Shown one piece after another: positions 50,700 to 60,078 of a DNA stretch of 64,000 nt. The notes beneath the pieces are model-generated. The model worked only from the letters and a program-made list of their open reading frames with translations. It was not told the origin of the DNA and ran no database searches. Numbering within the stretch: position 1 is the stretch's first letter; each line of letters begins with the position of its first letter. The translations under genes were made by a program, and so were the position numbers. The stretch is from Dermatophagoides farinae (Eukaryota; Arthropoda; Arachnida; Sarcoptiformes; Pyroglyphidae), in NCBI RefSeq assembly GCF_024713945.1, contig NC_134684.1, positions 2,709,001-2,773,000 of the forward strand, read 5' to 3'.

Positions 50700-52264
50700 C
50701 ACTGGTATATATATATATTCCCTTCCTTTTCTATCCACCGTTTTTATTTGGCCCAAAAATTTTTACTACGTATTCATCAATCAATGTATTGAGAATAACC
50801 TTTCAATCGGAGAAAAAACAAAGCAAATCAACAAACATCATCAACATTGCACAAACACAATACCTATCTGTTTCTGTTGTAAAAAAAATCATCATCATCA
50901 TCATATATTTTATAATTATCCATCGATATATACTATATTTTTAAACAGATGAATTATGAAACAAACGAGAGAGAGAAAGAAAAAAAAATTTTCAATCAAT
51001 TCATTAACTTTTCACATATACTGAAAAATATCAACATCATCATCAATACACTGATTTCGTAACACTGTCTTGTTTTGTTTTGTTTGTTTAGCTTGGTTGT
51101 GTTTTCTTTCCATTTATTATTATATATGTAAATTGTAACAAAAAAAAAACGTAAATTATTTTTATTTTGGGGGGAGAGGGCCTAAAAAAAGGGTTAATAA
51201 AATCCATACACACACACAAACACACACCACTTCCTCTAAATAGTCTATCATTCATTCATCATCTTATTTGCCTCTTCTCATTCATTCCAAAGTGAAAGCA
51301 CATTTTCTTTATTGATCCATCCAATTTTAAAATTTTACAAACAAACAATATATGAATATTGTGGTTAGGAAAAAAAAATTAAAATGATGAATCTTCATGT
51401 GACAAACAAACAAACAAACAAAAAAAAAATCTATTTTTTTATAATTTTCAACAAAACACAAATAAATGATTTTGGAAATCTGTAAAATGTTATTATTATG
51501 ATTGTTACTAATTATAAAACATAAAACATACTCTTTAATGTTAACAAACACACACACACACACACACTCATTCTTAATGATGTATGATTGATATCATTCG
51601 ATTATCATCATCATTATCATCATCGACACATCTTATCAATATTATCATCATCATCATCATCATTAATCATTAATCATTAATAAATCATACCAATTGTAAA
51701 TTTGGCTAATTTTGGCTCTATCCTTTTTTTTTATTTTGTTGTTTTCATTTTCACAGTTTATTACTGCACACACACACACCCACTCACTAACAATCACTAG
51801 CAATTTGACATAATTTAATCTATATACATGAAATCAAATGGAATTTTTTCTGGTGTGTGGTTATTATTATTATTATTTGAATTGTATACACAAATCGAAA
51901 ACAAAAAACAGAAACAAAAACAAAAATATTCATTCTATATGTAATAAATAGACTATTTTTTGGTCTATTTGGATTTGGCATTTTTTTTTTAAATTTACAA
52001 TTATTATAATCACCTGTAAAATGAATTCTGTTAAACACGCTCATCATCATCATCATCATCATATTCACAGACACACGTACGAAATCATCATCAAATGAAT
52101 GAATGTTTTTTTTCTTGTTCTCTTTATTGATTTATTATCGATTCTGATGATTATTATTATATTTAAAAAATCTATTTTTGAAATAAATGATTTTAATGGA
52201 TAAATTGATTGAAACCATTCATACATAAACACACACACACACACAGACACAGAGAAAAAAGCAT

Positions 52265-52610
52265 GTAGTGTACTATTCGATTTGGTAGTGTACAAATGGT
52301 AGTGCACACTACCAAATGTATAAGTACTTAACAATTAGGTAGTGTACTATTCGATTTGGTAGTGTACAAATGGTAGTGCACACTACCAAATGTATAAGTA
52401 CTTAACAATTAGGTAGTGTACATTACTAGTTGGTAGTGTGCAAATGGTAGTGCACACTACCAAATGAATAAGTACTTAACAACTAGGTAGTGTGCAAATG
52501 GTAGTGCACACTACCAAATGAATAAGTACTTAACAACTAGGTAGTGTACACGACCTCAGCTAGGTAGTGTACACGACCTCAACTAGGTAGTGTACACTAT
52601 CATTTTTGAA
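52265..52610. repeat. 74 bp minisatellite with internal hairpin
   Basis: Copies of GTAGTGTAC begin at 52265, 52339, 52413 and 52487 (period 74 bp), then 52541 (54 bp later), 52564 and 52587 (23 bp steps). Each long unit contains TGGTAGTGCACACTACCA, an 8 bp perfect inverted repeat with a 2 bp loop. The 54 bp unit is a 74 bp unit lacking one 20 bp sub-block. The last two units carry ACGACCTC. Confidence 0.92.
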
Positions 52611-53455
52611 AGTAGTTTACAACAATTTAAAAAATTACAACATTATAACATTGTCTATGAACGGCATTAAATATATTTCATACATGTATTGACTTATAAT
52701 TGCAACAACTATAAAAATGCCCAATCATCATTCTCTGTTTCAAAAAATTTCAACATTGAATTTTTTCATGTTCGAAATGTTTAACTTTGATATTTTTTCT
52801 ATTTTTTTGCCATGGTAAATAGTAAGTAGCTGATTGATTTTTGGAGCAAATATGTAACAATGTTTTGTTGTTATTAAACATATTGTAAAATATTGGGGCA
52901 TTTATTCATTTATTTATTAAAATAATAAGATGCGAAGTGTCATGCACTATTGCATCATTTTTTTATAAAAAATCAATTAATTAATATTTTTACAAATATC
53001 TCTAATATACGTAGATTAATATTGTTTTTTGGAAAAAGATAAAATATTTGAACAAGTTCTGGTTTCCTAAAAACGAAATGAATATTTTATCGTTTTTGAT
53101 TTCATATATGTTGAAATTAAAGACGTGACTTTTTTCCCATTAAATCCAAGAGTATGAATAATGGTATGTATCTGAATTGATTAATGATAACGACAAATGT
53201 CTTTTCGTTTAGTATTTGAGTCTTAGATCGAATTCAATATCGGCTAGATTTCAATCAAAGAGAACCAGATAAGTTATGTTTTTAAATCATGCTAACAACT
53301 GATTTTTTCTTTACTATGTGTTGTAGATTGATTGTTCAATAATTATTTGAACTGTTTGTTTTGTGTATTTCAATACGAACGTGTTAAGTATAATATAACT
53401 ATTTTTATTTTACTATTAAAAATTCTTCCTATTTTCAAGTCATAATCAGATTCAG

Positions 53456-53551
53456 ATTTCCGTCGATGTTGATGCATTGAATCTCAACCAATTTCAATTT
53501 ATCAATGACCACGGAAATCAAATCACGTTTGAATCATCGATACAAACACAG
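53456..53551 (+). CDS. unassigned exon-like segment between the minisatellites
   Basis: It is bounded by a TTCAG acceptor and a CAG|GTATTT donor, 96 bp, open in phase 0. It encodes 32 non-repetitive residues beginning ISVDVDALNLNQFQFINDHG. No start codon or partner exon is visible and I do not recognise the peptide. It could be a relic of an inserted element or chance. Confidence 0.18.
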
Positions 53552-54112
53552 GTATTTTTATTTATATTTTTTTCTAATATTTTTAACTTATTGTAATTTG
53601 TTGTTGTTTATTTTTTTTCTTTTTCTTTCTCTTTTTTTTTGTAATATTTACATGTTTTTTCCCCTTTTTTTGTTAAGATATAGGGGTAAATAAAGTTTAT
53701 TTAAAAAAACAAACAGGTATGTAATTGAATTGAAAATCCACGGTTACAACTAATCCTTTTCAATTATTTAGTATAATGCCATGTAGTCAAATCTCTCAAT
53801 GCCGCTGATATGATTCGAATTGCAATATTAACATATTTTTGGGATTTGTAAACTCGGACATTGTGTTGAAAACATTTAGAACTTGGAGAACGGAACAATA
53901 TATCTTTTCTATTGGACAACAAAAATTCATACCATAAAATGTTGGATTTTGGATCAGCATAATACAATTTGTGCATTATCATGATATTTTGTTTTTAAAA
54001 ATAATTTATAATTTATTTATATTCATTTAATTTTACAATAAAATTTAAATTCAATACAAATAATGAAAAGGAGGTCGAAAGGGTTAAAAAGGGGGAGAGG
54101 TCAAAAATCAAA

Positions 54113-54346
54113 GTAGTGTACTATTCGATTTGGTAGTGTGCACTATTTTGGTAGTGTACTATTCGATTTGGTAGTGTGCACTATTTTGGTAGTGTACTAT
54201 TCGATTTGGTAGTGTGCACTATTTTGGTAGTGTACTATCGATTTTGGTAGTGTACTATCGATTTTGGTAGTGTACTAGCTGATTTGGTAGTGTACTATCG
54301 ATTTTGGTAGTGTACTAGCTGATTTGGTAGTTTCGCCACTCCACTA
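54113..54346. repeat. 38/20 bp minisatellite related to the 52.3 kb array
   Basis: Units begin at 54113, 54151, 54189 and 54227 (38 bp period), then 54247, 54267, 54287, 54307 and 54327 (20 bp period). The basic 20-mer is GTAGTGTACTATCGATTTTG. The junction with the first array's unit (GTAGTGTACTATTCGATTTG) is nearly identical, so both arrays share an origin and run in the same orientation. Confidence 0.92.
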
Positions 54347-54774
54347 CGATTTAGTAGTGTACACACAAGGCTATTTTTTTTTGTGTGGACACACGAATCA
54401 ACTACACAGAAACGGCATTATTGTTAATTATTTGATTGATTGATTGTTTTTATTTTATTAATTTGATTCGATTTTGGATTATTATAAACATATAATTATA
54501 ATATAATATATATAAAATTAATATTAATGGCGAGAATTAATATTTTTCTGTGTGGTTTTGTTTTTGTGTATGGTTGAAAAATTGAGTAAAAATTATATCA
54601 AATTCAAAATGCATTGAATATGCAAATACGACGTGTAGATGGCAGCACTTGAATGAATTGAAGAAAGAATTCGAAAAGTTTTTTTTTCTTCTGATTGATT
54701 CATCGAGAAAACAATGTCGACAGGATCAAAATCATCATCAATTGTTTTATTGTTAGTGGAATAAATGAAAAAAT

Positions 54775-54780
54775 TTTATT
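54775..54780 (-). terminator. candidate poly(A) signal of lipase 1
   Basis: TTTATT on the plus strand (AATAAA on the gene strand), 40 bp past the TAA stop of lipase 1. Confidence 0.4.
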
Positions 54781-54819
54781 TAATCTTTTTTTTAAGCTAA
54801 TATTTTCATTTCATTCATT

Positions 54820-56576
54820 TTAATTGTCTACTAATCGAAATCTAGAAGCTTCAAGTGTATTGACAAACATTTTTGAATCTTTTTCGGTCATTGGTGCCAA
54901 TTGTGATGATAACTGTTGACGTTGACTATTGAAAGAAATAAGTATTAGTAAGAATAACATGTTGATAATAATAAACGATTATATTAATCATAAAATTTGT
55001 ATTATTATATTCACATACCTTTCAGAATAACCATTCATATAATTGACTTTTACATTATCAACAATGATAAAGGCAGATTCTTCAGATTCTGTTTCTGATT
55101 CATCATCATCATCATATGATATTTTCATATTGATCGACTGGATCATTCCAATTGTTTTTTCCACAAGAAATAAATGTGTATAGATTTTATTCGGTTCAAA
55201 TATTGCTTCTATTGTGGCTTTTGGTGAATAATCTGATCTTAAACTTCCAGTTATGTTCATTGTCAATGTTGCATTTATCGATTCAAATCCATTGGCAGTT
55301 TTAATCATAATTTGATAATGGAAATATGAATATGGCTCAATATCACGTGTTTCAACAAAATATTTTATTGGTTCAGTCCAAGTTTCGGATAATTTTTGTT
55401 CTTGCCAATAATCAAACCAGCCACCCCATCGTTTACAATCATCCAATTCATTACATTCACCACATTTACCGGCAACGAAATCATTATGATTATTACAACG
55501 ATATGCTATACTCTGAAAATCATCATATTTTGATTCAAAATTGCTAAACAATAGATAAGCTCGCCGATGTGAACATGCAAATGTATCGGTCAATCCAATT
55601 CTTATACCATGAAGCAATATATTGAGTACACCTCGTACAGGTTCACACCCATTTTGATTCTCGCCACCATTCGGGTAAAAAGAATAATGACCTGATGGTT
55701 TTAGAATACCAAATCCGTTGGCAATATTTTTCCCACCATTGGTATGAATCGATATAACTAATTGAGCATCATTCGGATTCAGACAACTTTTTTCAGATAC
55801 ATTGCTAAATGCTGGTCCAGCCGGATCTAAACCAATTATAAGACGTAATTTTTCAGGTGTTTGTAAATTTTTTCCAACAAAACCAGAAATTTGTCCACCC
55901 AAACTATGTCCAATGACTGTGAAATGATCATTGGTCGTTTCATAAACTTTATTCAATTTTTTGATCATTGATGCAACAACGAAACCAACTAAACGAGTGT
56001 TTGCAACAGCTTTTAAATAATTTTGAACAATTGAACCACCTCGCCAATCAACAGTGATAACATTAAATCGGCAAGGTTCCATAGTTAGTATGCCATCCTT
56101 TAGATTGCCCATCCAATTAAATTGATCATAAAAATCAGTGAATCCATGTATGATGAATATCGTTCGTAGGTTTCGATCATAATTTAAATTTTTCATTTCA
56201 TCTTCATTCGCTTTATACGATAATATTGATGGATTGTATCGATTTTTACAAGAAAACACATAGAATGTAATGTTTTGTTTTTCCGGTGGTTCCGGATAAA
56301 AACTCATCAGCTTTGTTATTGGCCATTCAGAACCTATTTCAGATGCATTGTAACATCCAAAATTTTCATAACATACCTCGCCTATTTTTTTTTTTAGAAT
56401 TTTTTTTCAAATTAAAATTCTGTAATCACCATAATATTTTTTTTTAAATATATACCTTGATTAATTGGTAAATTTTTCAATAAATGGTTATTTTTCAATA
56501 AATCACCAAAACCAGAACCATTTGCCATCAAAATGGGTAATACAAAACAAAACGACAAAATAGTGGTTATTTTCAT
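54820..56576 (-). CDS. secreted pancreatic-lipase-family enzyme with PLAT domain (lipase 1)
   Basis: Three exons on the minus strand: 56576-56456, 56381-55019, 54925-54820 (phases 1 and 2), 529 residues. A signal peptide starts MKITTILSFCFVLPILMANG. The alpha/beta-hydrolase catalytic triad is Ser200 (GHSLGG), Asp226 (GLDPAGPAF) and His312 (CSHRRAY). The lid loop lies between Cys286 and Cys310 with 23 residues, the length found in classical pancreatic lipases rather than the short lid of phospholipase A1 relatives. The C-terminal PLAT/LH2 domain spans about 390-495 and has an Asp/Glu-rich insert (DDDDESETESEE). Probable activity is extracellular triacylglycerol hydrolysis, presumably digestive. 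It is a tandem paralog of the gene at 56926-58950. Confidence 0.92.
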
Positions 56577-56925
56577 TGTTGATTTTCGGTCTAAATATTT
56601 TTACACACTGGATATGAAATGAACAGGTAAATTGTTTTTGTATCACAAATTGACTAAGAAAAAAATGATAATATCATATTGCTTTTTATGTAGAATGATA
56701 ATAATAATAATAATAGTTTATAATCTACCTATCTAAATTTAACCTTTTTTTTATAAGTCACACAAATTCATGTTATGTTATGTATATTGCATATACAATA
56801 TACAATATTCATCATGGTTGGTTGACAATCATTGACAAATAACAGACAATCATTGAAACTGAATGCCATAATCTTTCAACATATGATATTTATAAAAAAA
56901 AGAAATTATTTTTTCGATCCAAATT
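56577..56925. other. spacer between the two lipase genes
   Basis: 349 bp holding the 5' flank of lipase 1 and the 3' end of lipase 2. It includes an (ATA)n tract near 56700 and a CATAAAAAGC box (minus strand) near 56683. I see no other feature. Confidence 0.6.
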
Positions 56926-56972
56926 TTAATTGCGATTAGTTTGATTGATTACATTGCCACGGTTGTTGTCGT

Positions 56973-57019
<47 letters not shown>

Positions 57020-58950
57020 TTGTTGTTGTTGTTTCTGTTGTTGTTGTTGTTGTTGATGCCGTTGGTATTGTTGGTCGGCCGTTGTGGACGATTGTTTGTC
57101 CTGTTTTTGCTACCATTATCATTATTATTGTTTGTGGATGGCTGAAATGTAACAATTTCATTTGCTGTAATAATTGTATTTGGTTTTCTCATAATGGCCG
57201 ATAATTGTCGACGTTTACTATTATTCAATTAGAAATATAATATTCATAATAATTAATTTTCCATTACAAACAATACACATACCTTTCTGTATATCCATTC
57301 ATATAATTAATTTGAATCTCATCAACAATAATGTTTTGTTCTTTTTTCTTTCCAACTGCATTGCCAATTAATTTTTTAATTCCGGATTTTTGTTCAACTT
57401 TGTCTTGTAGTTGAGCATCAATTCTTATTATTCGTCCTAATGATTTGAATGATTTATGTAAATAGGTATATTGTTGATTTGGTTCAAATCTATGTTCCAT
57501 ATTAATATTTTCGGCAAAATCGTTTCGTAAAGAACCAGTTAAATTCATTTCCAAACGTCCATTATAGCTATCGAAATTATTGCCTGTTTTTACCTAATAA
57601 AAATTCAATTTGTTGAAAATTCACAACAACAACAATAACAATGCCACATTTACCCTGATTTGATAGAAAAAATATGAATATGGCATTTCGTTTCGTGTGT
57701 CTACAAAATAGACAATTGGTGATGTCGATTCTCGTGACGGTTTTTGTCTTTGCCAATAATCAAACCATCGTCCAAATGGTTTACAATCATCTGAACCATC
57801 CCGACAAATTCCACATTTACCAGCTTCAAAATCCGTATAATTATCACAACGATAAGCATTGGTTTCAAAATTATCAAACATTTGTTCTTCATAAGTCATC
57901 AATAAATATGCACGTCTATGTGAACAGGCAATAGCGTCTGATAAACCTTCGGCAAGACCATTTATTAAAACACCCGGTATACCATGTACTGGTTCACAAC
58001 CTGGTACAAAAAAAATTAAAAAATTAAATTAATTAAAAATTAATTAAATTTACCTGGTTGGTTTTCGCCACCATTTGGTACAAAGCTATAATGACCAACA
58101 GGTGTTAATATTCCTAATCCATCCAAAACATTGATGCCTCCATTTGTATGTACCGAGAGAACCAATTGTGCATCATTCAGATTCAGACGATTCTCTACAC
58201 TTACATCACTGAATGCTGGACCAGCTGGATCAAGACCAATTATTAATCGTGCTTTTGGTTGCCGTAAACGTTTTCCAGTGAAACCGGCAGCTTGTGCACC
58301 TAAACTATGGCCAATAATTGTAAAATGATCATTGGTTGTCTGATAAACCTGATTCAATCGATTAATGAATGATGCTACCACAGCGCCAACTACTCGTACA
58401 TTAGCTGCTGCTTGTAAATAATTTGGAGATGTTTTTGATCCACGACTCCAATCGACTATGATTATATTTAAATCACAAGATTTCATCGACAAAACATGAT
58501 CTTTTAGATTGCCCATCCAATTGAATTGATTATAAAAATCCGTATAACCATGTATTATGACAATTGTACGATTTCTTGGTTCATAGTTCATGTTTCTTAT
58601 TTCATTTTCAATAACATCATATCTCAACACTGTTGGATTATATCTATCTTGGCAGGAAAATAAATTAAAAGTTACATTCTGTTTTTCCGGTGATTCAGGA
58701 TAATGTCCAATCTGATTTTTTGATGGCCAATCTTTATGAATTTCAGATTTATTAAAACAACCATATTCACCAAAACAGACTGGCCCTTAAAAAAAAAATT
58801 CAGTCAGATTAATAATGAATGACAAAAGTTCAAATTCAAACATTTCAAAACATTACCTGTATCTTCTGGTATTGTTGAACACACATGGATGATTAAAATA
58901 AAAAGGACAAAGGTTAATAAGCTCATATTTTGTAACATTTTCATTTTCAT
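56926..58950 (-). CDS. secreted pancreatic-lipase-family enzyme with PLAT domain and Asn-rich tail (lipase 2)
   Basis: Five exons on the minus strand: 58950-58857, about 58786-58054, 58000-57654, 57593-57283, 57217-56926, about 591 residues. The start ATG at 58950 opens MKMKMLQN and a hydrophobic signal core. The triad is Ser about 192 (GHSLGA), Asp about 217 (GLDPAGPAF) and His about 303 (CSHRRAY). The 23-residue lid between two cysteines is conserved. Exon 4 holds most of the PLAT domain. The final exon adds about 96 residues that are polyasparagine encoded mainly by AAC with AGC/AGT interruptions, absent from lipase 1. Compared with lipase 1 it has two extra introns, of 53 and 60 bp. Like lipase 1 it is presumably an extracellular triacylglycerol lipase. 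Confidence 0.88.
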
Positions 58951-59464
58951 AATGTTTTAAAATGTCACATGTATACAATTAAAATCTTAATGTCGTTGAA
59001 TGTTGAAGAGAGAGAAAAAAATAGCTTTGATTTGTTCGTTCTTATGCCAAGGTCGTCAACAGTCCACAACATTAGACAATTTTATATTTATATATTGACA
59101 ATTTTATTATTGAATTTCATTTTTTTTATCGCTCTTTCTGTGGTGAAAGTGCATTCTTTTTTTTTTTTGGCAAAATCAATTGCCTTGATCAATCAATGAT
59201 GATAAATATTTGTGAATTTGTCATGATCAGTTGATAAGAAATTAATAATAACTTTCTGAATGAAATGTTTAGTATTTCTGAGAACGAAATTTTTGCAAAT
59301 ACTTGAATAAAACAAAACAAAACAAAAAAAAAATTCAAAAGAAAAATTTTAATTTATCAAATCATTATACATACAGTCAACCAATTAATCAATCAATCAA
59401 AAAGTAAAAAAGATATATGAGGAACCAAACAAAAAAAAAATCAATATAGTTGATGATAATATAG
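58951..59464. other. spacer between lipase 2 and the ABCG gene
   Basis: It holds the lipase 2 upstream region and the ABCG 3' end. A TATATAAATA box on the minus strand at 59085-59094, about 135 bp upstream of the lipase 2 ATG, is a weak TATA candidate. A/T runs occupy the rest. Confidence 0.5.
59085..59094 (-). promoter_or_regulatory. possible TATA box of lipase 2
   Basis: TATATAAATA reads on the gene strand about 135 bp before the start codon. Such strings are common in AT-rich DNA, so this is tentative. Confidence 0.25.
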
Positions 59465-60078
59465 TCAATTTTCATAATTTTCATTTCGATAAAATTTTTC
59501 CTGATATTTTTCAATTTGTGTTACACGTTCACGGCGATTAATTAACGGATTAAATTTGATAATTAATAATAATAATGCCATTACATGATAGAATATGACC
59601 AAAACGATCAACATTATTATGGCCATAAAAAATGTTTCTTTTGTATTCGGTATCATCAATAATTCCAATATTGATTGTATCTCATATGGTTGACAACGTT
59701 CGCCACCAAAAACAAGATAAAAATTTGCATTATTCAAATAATGTATTGGTGAAAATGTAGCCAAAATTTTCGTTATTAATGGCATTCGTATGACTGGATT
59801 GAAAAAATTCGATGTCATTACAAAAATAGCGATGCAAAAGAATAGACAAATCATCAATGGAATGAAAAGACCATTGGTTAATAGTACAACAATATGACTA
59901 ATTGCATGGAATATATTGCCACCTAAAAATAATACGAAAACTTTCCAAAAATAAGATCCGTTTGGTGAATTATCGGCATTGAGATCAATAATGTAAATGT
60001 ACATCATCATAATCGGAATCAATGGTATGGTTTCGAAAATGAATTTCATTGCATAGAAAGCACCACTACTATACCAGC
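59465..60078 (-). CDS. ABCG exon 4: rest of TMD2
   Basis: It begins GWYSSGAFYAMKF, parallel to GWYSLGTFFWAFQ in TMD1, and includes several hydrophobic helices and a Cys-containing extracellular loop (GGERCQPYE). It ends with a charged cytosolic tail and the stop at 59465-59467. Confidence 0.88.

Larger units (their letters stand above)
50038..54819. other. convergent intergenic region between ftz-f1 and lipase 1
   Basis: It holds the ftz-f1 3' UTR, (CA)n arrays at about 51204-51226, 51548-51567 and 52230-52246, two related minisatellites (52265-52610 and 54113-54346), and between them about 1.5 kb nearly free of the simple repeats that dominate elsewhere. From 54380 to 54819 I see no exon. 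No full gene is recognised in the region. Confidence 0.6.

Noticed and set aside
52265-54346. CRISPR array or viral element
   Set aside because: The repeats are tandem minisatellite units without unique spacers, the host is eukaryotic, and no viral or integrase protein is present.
56941-57204. Plus-strand poly-Val/Ala/Leu frames over the lipase 2 tail
   Set aside because: Antisense translations of the AAC repeat encoding the lipase 2 Asn-rich exon.
58731-58750. Apparent one-base frame slip in lipase 2 exon 2 (between the SEI and HKDW codons)
   Set aside because: My hand count across 58731-58750 gives one base more than the frame needs, but conserved residues match lipase 1 on both sides and the rest of the gene is intact. 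I could not rule out a counting slip, so I do not claim a frameshift. Re-translation of 58054-58786 by program would settle it.
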